Of a stretch of 64,000 bases of DNA, positions 19,901-30,190 are shown piece after piece. Within the stretch, counting starts at the first letter, position 1. Every line of letters begins with the position of its first letter. Source of the stretch: Heligmosomoides polygyrus polygyrus (taxonomy: Eukaryota; Nematoda; Chromadorea; Rhabditida; Heligmosomidae); NCBI GenBank assembly GCA_947396885.1, contig OX377205.1:28769899-28833898 (forward strand), in the 5' to 3' direction. A program made the position numbers and the translations under genes. The notes beneath the pieces are model-generated. The model was not told where the DNA came from. It ran no database searches and was given only the letters and a program-made list of their open reading frames with translations.

Positions 19901-21026
19901 AAGACAAAGAGAGTGAAGCGTCGCCAAGCTCTTGTTAACTGCATTACTTTCAGAGCAACCACGAAATGATGGTAGATCTATCGTGTATGTTTATGACTTT
20001 CTCCGGTGTTAGGAAAGCTTTTGCCTACTTTAAAAAGTATTGCGACCACGTATTCCACAGCCTAAAACTGCACGACGGATCCTTCCTTGCATTGCCGCAG
20101 GATGGAGGAACCGATATTCCTGTGGAACAGCTCAAGACTACAAATGAATGGGTGCGCTTCGCCAAGGCCAACAACTGGGATGACCTTGAGATACCATAGA
20201 TGAAGACGCAAGAAAGCTTCTCGTTGTACTGCCAGAAAGTTTTGCAAACATCGATGCCTATTTCAAGCAGCAGCCAAACACCGATCGTCGCCTGTACAAA
20301 GGACTCAACGAGACATTTACTATTTGAGTCAGTCGGAATGTCGCTCCTGACTGTTCATCGGCCCGACATCGGATACGCCAATACCAAGGAAAGACTGGTG
20401 AAAATTGGCTTCCTGTTTTGCTGCAACCGCACGGCGAGGAATGAAGGTCATGGCAGTGGCCCCACCAAGAGGAGATAAAGCGTATGGTCGGAACAGAGCT
20501 GATATGAATCATGCCATGGAACTCGCTAAGGCAGCAGCAGCTCTGGCAAAACAAAGTCTGATTAGTGGTATCCCGATCATTGAATCGATCAGAGAACCTT
20601 CACGCGGTCCCAGCGCTCGCCGCAGGAAATCCAGCTCAGAAGAGTACTCGAAGAAAGTCACTAAAGAGTACTTCGACTCGTTGACAAGATACGTGAAGTG
20701 GGAAATGGAAGTTCCGAAACTGGAACACAACCCACAAAACGTTATTTTAAAGAACGAGCCGTAATAAAGCGAGGAACGCCAAGGGCACGTGGCGGTTTCA
20801 TGTTTAAGAGCAATCCACGTCAGCAACGTCAGCTATTGCCAACAGCTGTCGCCATGCCGCCACAAACTACACATACCCATACCAAGGATCATGGATTCCA
20901 GCACCACAGCCGCTCTACACAACAGATGGATTGGCACAAACGCCATGTAGAAGACGCTGATCACGCCTTTACGATCGCTACCATAAGACCTACAGCCTAT
21001 AAATAAGTAGCGAAATCGTGCTTGTA
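19901..21026 (+). other. Unidentified 3' coding-like region of the LTR element
   Basis: Discontinuous open stretches include LKLHDGSFLALPQDGGTDIP (about 20062-20121), TNEWVRFAKANNWDDLEIP (20140-20196), and, in other frames, LLVVLPESFANIDAYFKQQP and NHAMELAKAAAALAKQSLIS (20507-20566). The latter is followed by a Lys/Glu-rich tract and a Gln/His/Pro-rich tract. I do not recognise a family. Its position between integrase and the 3' LTR suggests an additional ORF (env-like or accessory), now broken. It could alternatively be captured host sequence. Confidence 0.4.
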
Positions 21027-21344
21027 GTGTCGTAAGCCACTATTCAATGTCCGTTCCTCCACGTGGTGCCACTGGAAGCTGCTCGCTCTGCGAGCTAAGC
21101 TAAGCACGGACACTCGAATGCAGGCGACAGGCCCTTGTGACAGACCCGCCTACGAAGACCCATGTAACATCACATGGTGTATGATAAGTCATGTTTTTCG
21201 AGATTGTACTACGGCGTCCGCGGGAGCCGACGCGCACTCGCAGAGCCCGGCGAGTGTGGAAAGTATGCGAGGGTCCCTGATGCGAGGACGGCATCGGCGG
21301 GGGGGGGGTGGCAACTGAGCTAGTCCGAAAGTACCGTAACGTAG

Positions 21345-22023
21345 GCAGGACCCCCGTAGCAACGCTGAATGTGGGTACGTTGACGGGCCGCTCGTGCGAG
21401 TTGGTTGAGGCACTGGAGCGTAGAAGAGTTGATTTCTGTGCGGTGCAGGAGACGAGGTAGTCCTGCAGCAAGTCAAGGGACATAGGACGTGGCTTCAAAG
21501 CCGTTCTATGTGGAAGTCCCAGGACCACCAGTGGTGCCGGAATAATCGTCTCCGAACAATTTCGTGACTCGACTGTAAGTGTCGAACGCTATGACGATCG
21601 GTTGGTGAAGATCGTTGTCGCCGCGAAGGAGCGACTCTATCATTTCTTCTCTGCGTATGCTCCGCAGAGTGGCTGCTCCGATCAAGCCAATGAAGAGTTT
21701 TGGAGCCTGCTTGATGAGAAGACAGCAGAGGTACCGCCGAAAGATGTCATCATAGTCGCTGGTGACCTTAATGGGCACGTAGGTGCTGCCAAGGACGGGT
21801 ACAGCTGTCATGGTGGTTTCGGATACGGGTCTCGTAACGCCGATGGTGAGCGCATTCTTGAGTATGCGGAATCGCATAATCTCACCATTGTGAACACCGT
21901 TTTCCGAAAACGCGACTCACACCTCATCTCATACCAAAGTGGGAGCACCAAGTCTCAAATAGACTTTGTCCTTGTCAAGGATCGCGACCGAAGCCTTGTC
22001 AGACGCGAAGATCGTGCCGTATG
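21345..22023 (+). pseudogene. RTE copy B, endonuclease domain
   Basis: NVGTLTGRSCELVEALERR, then AVQETR (catalytic Glu) followed directly by a TAG stop. After frame changes the long open part 21602-22024 carries FFSAYAPQSGC, AGDLNGHVGAAKDGYSCHGG (catalytic Asp/Asn, about 21760-21820) and STKSQIDFVLVKD. These are APE-type endonuclease motifs that nick the target for target-primed reverse transcription. One stop and at least one frameshift disable it. Confidence 0.9.
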
Positions 22024-22120
22024 AGACGGTCGCCCCACAGCATCGATCGTTGATCTGCACCCTAAAGATCGCCCCTCCAAGGCTGAAGCAGATCGAGCGA
22101 TGCGGTGCAGCTAGAATCAA

Positions 22121-23761
22121 GTGGTGGCGAATGAAAGAGAAGGAAACAGCTGTGATTTCTCGCGTACGGTTGTCGACAGTCACGACTGTCGACGAAACTT
22201 GGAAGAAAGCAACCGACGCGATGCACCAAGCACAAGGTTGGAACTCGGCACAACGAAGCCTGGGCGACGCAAGGTCGACAAGCAGACATGGCTGTGGACG
22301 AACGATGTGAAAGCGAAGGTTAGAGAGAAGAAATCGCTTTATCGTGTGTTTCACAGCGATAAAACAGCCGAAAACTGGCAGAAGTATCAGAAGGAGAAGA
22401 AGGCTGCAAAGAAAGCCCTGGCGGTTGCGAAAGCCACTCATTATAGTGATCTCAACGAAAAGCTCGAGTCGCGCGGTGGTGAGCGGTATTTGTACCGACT
22501 TGCTAAGACCCGCCATCGCCAAACCGAGGATATTGAAAAGTTCTTTGGGATCAACGATGAAAGCTGCCGTCTTCTGACAGACCGCAAAAACGCGCTGAAG
22601 CGATGGCGTGATTACTTTGAGGAAATTTCCACTATGGAAATTCCTTACCCGGCCATCCCTTCTGTGGATTCTGTTCACGGTCCCGTTCACAAAATCACCG
22701 TGGAGGAAACTGAAGCGGCTCTAAAGAAGATGAAGCCATGCAAGGCGACAGGACCGGATGATCTGGCAGCCGATGTTTGGAAGTCGAAGCTCTGGTATCC
22801 TGCTGAGTGGTTGGCTGAATTCTTCAACCAGGTAGTAAAGGAGAAGAAAGTACCGGAGTGTTGGCACAACAGTACGACGATTCCGATTTGGAAGAAGAAA
22901 GGCAGTCCTGCAGACTGCTCCAATTATCGTCCGATTCGCTTGCTTTCGCACAGCATGAAGATCTTCGAGCGAATCCTCGATAGACTATTTCGTGAAATCG
23001 TCAGGCTCTCCGACAACCAGTGCGGCTTTGTGTCTGGTTGTGGGACCATTGATGCCATACACGCCGCCTCCCTCCTGGTTAAGAAGAAACAGAAGCCGGT
23101 GCATATAGCCTTTCTCGACCTGGAGAAGGCCTTCGACCGCGTACCGCGTGAGGTTATATGGTACTCCTTGCGACAGCACAACGTACCTGAGGAACTCATA
23201 GAGTGGGTGCTGATGCTCTACTCTTGCCCAAAGAGTAGAGTTCAAGCTGCAGCCGGAACCTCGATGGAGTTCCCCATCTCTGTCGGGGTGCACCAGGGTT
23301 CTGCGCTTTCCCCACTCCTTTCTGTTGTCATGATGGACGCCATTACACGAGATCTTCAGACGCCAGTCCCCTGGACACTGCTTTATGCTGATGACGTAAT
23401 GCTCGCTAGCGAAAGTAAAGGTGAACTCGAGCTAGAGGTGCAAGCTTGGTGTGATCGCTTGGAGTGTTTTGGACTCAGATTGAACGTGAAGAAGACCGAG
23501 TATCTAACGACGGACGTTAATGAGTCCAGCTCCATTAAGGTTAACGCCATTGAGCTCCCACGCACTTCGGTGTTTAAATACCTGGGATCAGCAATAGCGT
23601 CTGACGGCGGTCTGATGGTTGAAGTGAACTCACGCGTGAGTGCAGCTTGGTCCAAGTGGCATTCGCTGACTGGTGTACTCTGCGATAGGAAGATCCCAGA
23701 GCGCCTTGAAGTCAAAAATATAGAGAACTGTCGTCCGGCCGGTAGCGATGTACGGTGCTGA
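22121..23761 (+). CDS. RTE copy B, reverse transcriptase frame
   Basis: A 546-codon open frame. The start shown is only the first ATG-type codon in a frame that properly continues from the endonuclease after a frameshift. In order: a basic linker (REKKSLYRVFHSDKTAENWQ); DDLAADVWKSK; RT motifs TIPIWKKKGSPADCSNYRPI; AFLDLEKAFDRVPREV (motif A); SVGVHQGSALSPLL (motif B); LLYADDVMLASE (YADD at about 422-425, motif C); and LNVKKTEYL (motif D). All catalytic Asp residues are present. The frame ends after a shift near 23720 that separates it from the C-terminal piece. It would copy the element's RNA at the nicked target. The opposite-strand ORF 21929-22690 is a shadow. Confidence 0.92.
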   Translation: MVANEREGNSCDFSRTVVDSHDCRRNLEESNRRDAPSTRLELGTTKPGRRKVDKQTWLWTNDVKAKVREKKSLYRVFHSDKTAENWQKYQKEKKAAKKALAVAKATHYSDLNEKLESRGGERYLYRLAKTRHRQTEDIEKFFGINDESCRLLTDRKNALKRWRDYFEEISTMEIPYPAIPSVDSVHGPVHKITVEETEAALKKMKPCKATGPDDLAADVWKSKLWYPAEWLAEFFNQVVKEKKVPECWHNSTTIPIWKKKGSPADCSNYRPIRLLSHSMKIFERILDRLFREIVRLSDNQCGFVSGCGTIDAIHAASLLVKKKQKPVHIAFLDLEKAFDRVPREVIWYSLRQHNVPEELIEWVLMLYSCPKSRVQAAAGTSMEFPISVGVHQGSALSPLLSVVMMDAITRDLQTPVPWTLLYADDVMLASESKGELELEVQAWCDRLECFGLRLNVKKTEYLTTDVNESSSIKVNAIELPRTSVFKYLGSAIASDGGLMVEVNSRVSAAWSKWHSLTGVLCDRKIPERLEVKNIENCRPAGSDVRC

Positions 23762-24158
23762 GTGTTGGCCTGCGACCAAGGAGGTTGAAACGCGCCTCAG
23801 CGTCATGGAGACGAAGATGCTGCGCTGGACGGCTGGAGTCATACGCATGGACCGCACCAGAAATGATGCTATTCGGCAGAAGTTCGGTGTCGTGCCGATA
23901 GCGGATAAGATGCGCGAAGCTCGCTTACGATGGTACGGCCACGTTCTGCGTGGAAAGGAAGACAGCGTCCGCAAGATAAGCCTTGAGTTGGAAGTGTCAG
24001 GAAAGCGGCCTAAAGGACGCCGGAAGCAGCGTTGGTCGGATACGTTACACATGAACATGAAAGTAACTGGCGTCCACCCTGATCAAGCGCATGACCGGGA
24101 AAGGTGGCGTCATGACACCAGAAGAGCGGACCCCGCGACGAAGCGGGACAAACGCTGA
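23748..24158 (+). pseudogene. RTE copy B, C-terminal region
   Basis: MYGAECWPATKEVETRLSVM, then LRWYGHVLRGKEDSVRKI and the terminal WRHDTRRADPATKRDKR before the stop. It is out of frame with the RT by one shift. In an intact element it is the C-terminal end of the single ORF2-like protein. The last bases run into the (GAA)n tail. Confidence 0.9.
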
Positions 24159-24288
24159 AGAAGAAGAAGAAGAAGAAGTGTCGTATGCCACTTTTCGTTG
24201 TTACCTGTTCTTAGTTATTGTTCTGTTTTCCCAAGGCAGCATATCCTTCTTTTTGCTATCCGCAGCGGCAGGGACGCCACTCACGGCT

Positions 24289-24298
24289 GGAGGAGAGA
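24289..24298 (+). promoter_or_regulatory. Polypurine tract
   Basis: GGAGGAGAGA directly abuts the first base of the 3' LTR, the expected place for the plus-strand primer of an LTR retrotransposon. Confidence 0.75.
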
Positions 24299-24474
24299 TG
24301 TTAGACCTGTATAGGCTGAGAATGAAACCTACTGCGCTACCACTCTTGAATGATAAGGCCCTCTATAAAAGAGCGGAACCTAGTAAGGTTAAGATATTCT
24401 CGTCGTGGCGACAATAAAAAATTCTTCGGCACCTGTCTATGTAGTTCCAAGCAGAAGAAACCAACCACCACGAC
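24299..24474 (+). repeat. 3' LTR of Ty3/Gypsy-type element
   Basis: 176-bp counterpart of 12971-13149, with the same TATAAAA and AATAAA. It is followed by the duplicated target GACC and then immediately by the continuation of RTE-like copy F. Confidence 0.92.
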
Positions 24475-24915
24475 GACCTGGGCTATACGTATGCAGGATG
24501 AACACGCGATCAGCGTCGCGCAGCGTGGAATTGAAAGGACGATGCTCAGAGTGACACGACTCACGCAAGTGAGAGAAGGCCTCTGGAGTTCCGAGCTGCG
24601 CCGGCGTTCGAAGATCAGAGACGCTGTCGCGTGGGCCTAGTTGTCGAAAATTAGGTGGGCCGGCCACGTAATGCGCTTCGCAGACACCCGCTGGACGAGA
24701 GCCGTCACCGACTGGATTCCGCGGAATGTCAAGAGAACACCAGGACGCCTACCAAGGTGTTGGTAGGACTTCTTTGTGAAAGCCCTGATCGACCGCTATG
24801 ACGCTCTTCGTCTCCCTCGAACAAGGAGTATCTATTGGACCATCTGGCAGGCGACAGGAACGAATAGAGACGCTGCGGGCGCCCGCTCGAGCAAGTCGAT
24901 AATCAACTGGACGAC
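24475..24915 (+). mobile_element. RTE-like copy F, segment 3 (C-terminus)
   Basis: Resumes the frame broken at 12970: TWAIRMQDEHAISVAQRGIE, RTMLRVTRLTQVREG, then KIRWAGHVMRFADTRWTRAV and a C-terminal stop near 24915. This is the family-typical end. A short AT microsatellite (24926-24950) follows. Confidence 0.88.
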
Positions 24916-24954
24916 AGGTGACAGGTGATATATAAATATAAATATATATCACAG

Positions 24955-25480
24955 TATGACGGAGAGAGCATTTTATGATACGCTTCAATCAGCAGTTGAT
25001 CTCGCTCAGCTATGGGCTCGCCTTTGGGGTCTTCCTCTATCCAGCGCCAAGTCTAAGCTGTTGCGCATTGCTCCAGGCAATAATGGGTGAGTAGGATCGA
25101 GCAAGTGGACTCAGTTCGGGACCTTGGCTTTTTAGAGAATGGCTGTCTTATCTTTGATGAGAACTGCAAAACTATAGTTCTAAACGCCTCCAGAAGAGTT
25201 TCCACCCTGTTTAGAGCTCTTTACTTTCTACTCGAATCCCAACGTTGAAATGCGGGCTTATAAAACTTGTAGCAGATTGATGCTCGAGTATGGCACTGTA
25301 GTGTTCAATCCGCATAAAAAGAAAATGATTAAGAAGACTAAATCAGATCAGAATAATTTCACTAGAAAAGCTTTCGTGCATTCTATTGGCTTTCTGAAAA
25401 ATGCGTCGTGTCCATGAGGTCCTGAAAAAACACCCGCACAAATTAAACCGTGATGATTGGAAGGCTGCTACCAGAAAATC
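24955..25480 (+). mobile_element. CR1-like 3' remnant
   Basis: Contains LQSAVDLAQLWARLWGLPLS and SAKSKLLRIAPGNNG (24990-25085), then VRDLGFLENGCLIFDENCK (about 25114-25170), MRAYKTCSRLMLEYGTVVF and NNFTRKAFVHSIG. These are in the order of the C-terminal half of CR1-type RT proteins after the FADD box. Several frame changes are present. No intact 3' tail is recognised. Confidence 0.75.
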
Positions 25481-25714
25481 TTTATTTTAAGGTGTCGAAA
25501 AATAGTATTCAGCTTTATTGTGCCATCAAAGTATTGTTGTTCAGTGACCTTTTTTCATTGTTCTATTGTGTCGAAGCCGCTCCTGAAAACAAGAACCTAT
25601 TAGAAGGTTCAAAATGCACATAAAACCTTGAAGAAATCAAGATATATAAGGAATATAACATTGGAAGAAGGAGGGAAATTTTCAGCAAAAATCGAACCCC
25701 ACGCTTGACCCTGA

Positions 25715-26815
25715 ACCGAATTTACAATGACAGCTGTAACCTTATTTCGTAGCTCATACGTGTTCCTACTGTGCAACTCGACGTATTGTGTCCGTCGCCT
25801 TCTTCCAAGTTTCATCGACAGCGTAACTGGCGGAAACCGCACGCGAGAAATCACAGCTGTTTCGTTCTCTTTGCTACCACTTCATTTCTGCTGCACTGCA
25901 TCGCTTGATGATTTGCTTCAGTTTCGAGAGCGATCCATAAGGTCGATGCAGTGGGCGACCGTCTCATACAGCAAAATCTTCGTGTCTGTGACAAGAGTTC
26001 GCATTCCTTCACAAGGAAGAAGTCTATCTGAGTTTTGGTACTACTACTATAATATTGGATAAGGTGGGAGTCGCGCTTTTGGAAAACGGTGTTCACTATG
26101 GTGAGGTTGTGCGACTGCGACTAATCAAGAATAGGCTTACCATCTACTTTACGAGACCCGTAGCCGAATCCACCATGACAACTGTGCCCGTCTTCCGTCG
26201 CACCCACGTGCCCATTAAAGTCACCAATTCGGCAGAGAAGCATTGATTGATGAGTTGCTCCTTAACGGCGCCAACAATCTTCATCAGTCGATCGTCAGAG
26301 TGTTAGACGCCTACAATCCAGTTATTGAAAATTCGGGGACGATTATTCCGACACCACTAGTGGTCACGTGATTTCCACATAGAACGGTCTTGATGCCTCG
26401 TCCCGTGTCCTTTGAACTGCAGCAGGATCATCTTGTTTCTTGCACCGCAGATAAATCAACCCTTCTTCGCTCCAGTACTTCAACCAACTCGCACGAACCG
26501 CCCGTCAACGAATCAGCGTTACAGCTACGCGGCTCCTGTTTACGTTGGGCAACTTTCGCGTTAGCTTAGTCGCACCCCCGATGCCGCACTCGCATCAGTG
26601 ACCCTTTGACATTTTTCGCCGAGCTTTGCGAGTGTTTGTCAGCTCCCGCAGACATCCTAACACAATTTCGAAAAAACATGAACAGTCGTACACCTTGTGA
26701 TATGGCATGAGGCGTTCGTGTCACAAGGGCTTGATGCCTGCAATGGAGTGCCTGTGTTCAGAATAGCTCGCTGAACCTGCGAGCAGTGACACCACGTGAA
26801 GATATGGACATCACC
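25715..26815 (-). mobile_element. RTE-like copy C, 3'-lacking fragment
   Basis: The minus strand from the element's 5' end (about 26815) runs through a decayed endonuclease. NTVFQKRDSHLIQYYSSSTK (26096-26037) and KTQIDFFLVK match copy B's NTVFRKRDSHLISY and SQIDFVLV. It ends in the linker (MISRVRFPPVTLSMKLGRRR, about 25854-25795). The RT part is absent, unusual for RTE copies, which normally lose the 5' end. Confidence 0.85.
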
Positions 26816-27094
26816 ACCAATTTTATTTTGAGGACCCGTTAGGACTAGGACAATTATAGGTAAAAGTTGCTGGCACCTAAGTAAGAAATGTCACTCATTG
26901 TGTCCGGTCGAACTCAAGATGCACTGAGTGTATGACACAGGTTTAAGTCGGACTAAATCTGAGTCGGATGGCTCTCCAGTTACTGTTATGTGCTCAATAC
27001 AAATTCGCGAGGCTCTGAGGGGTGACGGCTTGTGTGACTAAAACACCTGAGCCTACCTTGAGCTGCTACGATGGTATTATTTGATCTGAGCTGT

Positions 27095-27215
27095 AATGGT
27101 TAAATGCCGTTCCATGCATATTAACAACCAAATTGCACAACAATGGATCCTCACGATGTCACACATTAAAATCATTGCTTGCGTTACTGTGATGACATTA
27201 CCATTTTGCGTCACA
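27095..27215 (+). repeat. Dispersed repeat, copy 1
   Basis: Starts GGTTAAATGCCRTTCC..GCATATT and includes GCACARCAATGGATCC. It matches the reverse complement of about 30060-30190 over roughly 120 bp. No coding potential or RNA class identified. Confidence 0.65.
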
Positions 27216-27439
27216 TTATTCGTTATCATTTTAGGTTTATTACATTTACCCGATGCCATTTGGGTGATCTGTTCATTCTACCAACCGATCTCAACACGTC
27301 TGAAAACAGCCAGTGCAGATACAACATAGATTTAGACACATTGTTACGCTGGTGCTTACCAAACAGAGAAGGCCGGACGAATTCGGTCACCGAACCGATG
27401 AAGTTTGGCGAATCGGCTAGATTGCATCCTTTGCATGCA

Positions 27440-28360
27440 CTTCTATGCGCATCTTTCGACGAAGTAAATAATTCTAAGCTGGTTGCAAAGTTGAAGCCTT
27501 TTGCAATTACTGGAAAATTACTAGGATGGCTTGAGTAATATTAATATGATAGTCATATGATAGTCATGGCTAAGCAGAGCTATTCAAGGCAGTTTGCTTA
27601 CCCAAGTGAGTTATCTCAGGGAGTAGTGCTATCACCCCTGTTGTTTTTGTTGTACACCACTGAGCTAGCTCTCTTTCTCAAGACATCTACTAATGTTCTT
27701 GTGAAGACGTTTGCTGACGATATAAAAATCTATGGTACATATAGAGATGATAATGCTTTTGTTGTTAAGTCAGCTCTCCAAAGGTCGATTCTCAATTTAG
27801 CGGAATGAGTTTCTGAATGGGACATTTCAGTTAACCCGTCGAACGGCAAAGTTCTGCACCTTGAAAAGACTGATGTCTATAACTATATGATTGACGGGCA
27901 ATCCTGGATATGAATCTCTGAAGAACCTTTGGGTGTCCTTCAATTCGAACCTGTATGCTATGGCACAGAGAATTCGGAAATTCAGGAGACAATTCTAAGC
28001 AGAGCTATAAAATTTGTCTTTAGAAGCTTCGATTGTTTAATTTGAAGAGCAGGCGGATAATCTCTGATTTAGTTAGCTGTTTTCGTGTTTTGCGAGGGAA
28101 ACTTAGGTTGTCAGCTAGTACGTATTGAAGGTTTAGGCCAGTTAGCACAAGATTAGGTAGGTTTGAAGTTCAGCTCAATAATAGTAGAAGATTGAGCCAC
28201 ACGAGAATCTGCAATGCAATTTCATCGATGTGCTCGATGGTTCTGCCTACTTCCCGCAAACCTTTTTGAGGTTAAGACCATTTCAGCTTTTAGGACGAAA
28301 TTACTATCACTTAATTTGGATGAGTTGCATCGTACTGATATCTGATCAAGATATTTGTAA
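27440..28360 (+). mobile_element. CR1-like RT remnant
   Basis: FDEVNNSKLVAKLKPFAITG and KLLGWLE (about 27456-27535), LSQGVVLSPLLFLLYTTEL (27614-27670) and VKTFADDIKIYGTYRDD (27700-27750; the FADD catalytic box is intact) mark RT motifs A-C of a CR1-type element. Later decayed C-terminal pieces run to FRTKLLSLNLDELH (about 28290-28330). The motif B glycine pattern is altered (SQGVVLSP where QGSVLSP is expected). Stops after 27808 break the frame. Confidence 0.82.
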
Positions 28361-29911
28361 GAAACATCCACAATGTCAACTTGTGTTATTATGTTTTTTA
28401 GCACCTACCAAGTACCTCGTCGACAAGCAACGCTGATTGAACTTGTTTGTGCTCTCTGCCCCATTGAATGGCATCAGCTTCAACCCTGTGTTTTCGGCCA
28501 CATCTTCACCAGCCGCGTCCACCGCATCGGTTTTGAAGCTTATGCTCACTAACTATTAAGTGCACTGAAACTTCATACTGCTCGTCTCATAATGGTTTGT
28601 CGCTCGTGATAGTGGGTTTCTGTTCAGGCGACATATCTTGCTCTCCCACTTCTTCCTCTTAATCGGGGTGGCGTTGGTTTCTGATTAACGGTTAATGAGC
28701 AGCAACTTTTCCTGTTTAAATTTCACTTTCCTTTATTTCATATAAAGTACTCGTTGCTGCAGTTTTTCGCCCGTATTATAGTCGTCGCTCCCACTTTTCG
28801 CAGTTCTACTTGATCTCAACCAGCATTGTTGTTGACTTGATATTCCTGCACTGATTGTACGCTTCCTGACCGTCGCCGAGGAGCGTACAAGCATAATGAG
28901 GTTCCTGGAAGATGGGACCCGCCTGCCTGGTGATGCGTGCCCAGGAAGCTATGGATTTGAATACATAAAACAAGGTGTTTGGTCGTGGATATTTGCTGGG
29001 TCTCACTTCAGTCATCAGACGCCATCCATGTTGGCTCTAGTGAAATTATCTAATTTTGTTTTATTCTCAAACCGTCACTTAATACTGGTAATTTTTTGAA
29101 ATTTCTTCTTTACAAACATTCTTGGATGATTCGGTCATTGAAACGTACCCACCTCTAGCGATATGGAATTTCTTGAGAGAGTGGGATCTCTTGTGTAGTG
29201 ATTGATTCCCATTTTCTGTTGGTTCGTAGTTCTTCGACGGTTTAATGTCCAATTCTGTTCTTCTATTTTTTATTTTCTGTTGTATTTGTTTGCTATTTTG
29301 GATTCTGATTCTTCCCATATAGTTTAAGTCTAGTTATGGCGCGTCATTAGCGACGTAGTGAGTAAATAAACAAATCTTTTCTGAGCTTCATAGGATAGCA
29401 TGAGCTAGACTATTCTTGAAGAGGTGTAGTCAAAAGGAACCGAAACGACAACGGTAGTGTTGCATGCGGATTCTCCCGCGTAAACATGTCTATTAGCTGC
29501 CTGTATGTCTTGAGAGGAATCAGACCGTCACCAAGGACAATCTGCTTGCCAAAGGAATTTGAATACGCCAAGAAAAGCGGAGATGAGCAGTAGTGAACAG
29601 GAAAACAAAATGGCTTCGAAATCCTCCTCGTTGTCCGGAGTACTGTTGAATAAATGATAATCTACGTTTCCCCATGCCTTGCTTTTAAAAAATCGATATT
29701 GTTATGATCTTATTTAGGTTAGCAGTGCAAGACGGCTTAAATTATAGATGCGCAAACACTCCAACGAAAGCTAAAACTCAGAGAGTGTACATGAAGAACC
29801 AGGACGCAAAAGACAATTTTGTAGTGCCACCAAGCGCTCTCAGCGAAGTCTAGAGGATTGGCATCACTCGTTAGATGCGAATATTTCGAATACCACCAAA
29901 TTTCTCTCCTC
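28361..29911. other. Unassigned sequence; possible non-LTR 3' end near 29370
   Basis: No recognised gene. An ATG frame at 28896-29099 has no family similarity. The segment ending GGCGCGTCATTAGCGACG followed by GTAAATAAACAAA (29339-29375) resembles the GGCGC..(AAAT)n end at 12727-12797 and may be a retroposon tail. Confidence 0.35.
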
Positions 29912-30190
29912 AGCTACAACGCAATAATGTCTCTATGTAGATCTCTCTACGTGCCCATTTTCCTCTCCAAGTTGGTCTGGCTCGGTTGCTAATGTGGACC
30001 GACCACAGTAAACGGTGTTTGATATAAGTAAAATATGCATAAAAGAGAGCGTCATACCATCGCCATACCATCGCCATACCATCCAAATTAACGCAAACAC
30101 TGTTTTTAGGTGTGCCATAATGTGGATCCATTGCTGTGCAGTTTTATCGTGAATATGCAAGGGATGGCATTTAACCCATTAAAACTCAAA
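29912..30190 (-). repeat. Dispersed repeat, copy 2 (longer)
   Basis: The reverse complement of 30060-30190 aligns with 27095-27215. Inside it the 11-mer CGCCATACCAT is repeated nearly three times (30054-30082). The copy continues to about 29912 beyond the matched part. Confidence 0.6.

Larger units (their letters stand above)
21046..24177 (+). mobile_element. Full-length RTE-like non-LTR retrotransposon copy B
   Basis: The 3132-bp insert is flanked by a 19-bp target-site duplication with two mismatches: GTGTCGTAAGCCACTATTC at 21027-21045 and GTGTCGTATGCCACTTTTC at 24178-24196. It encodes an apurinic-type endonuclease followed by RT and a C-terminal region, and ends in a short (GAA)n tail. 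The 5' end is recognisable in copies A and C as well. It sits in the 3' region of the LTR element and is therefore younger than it. Only a few stops or frameshifts separate the pieces. Confidence 0.93.
12971..24474 (+). mobile_element. Ty3/Gypsy-type LTR retrotransposon with two nested insertions
   Basis: Bounded by LTRs and a GACC target-site duplication. Without its insertions it would be about 5.2 kb: LTR, gag (13539-15283), protease and RT (18510-19735), integrase tail (19736-19900), an unidentified 3' region (to 21045 and 24197-24288), purine tract and LTR. A Penelope-like element sits precisely in the gag-pol region (15341-18509) and a full-length RTE element in the 3' region (21046-24177). 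The RT family is shown by KDYRGLNKVIRHDSYPLPKI, a Ty3/Gypsy signature. The element itself sits in RTE-like copy F. Stops, frameshifts and an internal pol deletion make it non-autonomous. Confidence 0.9.
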
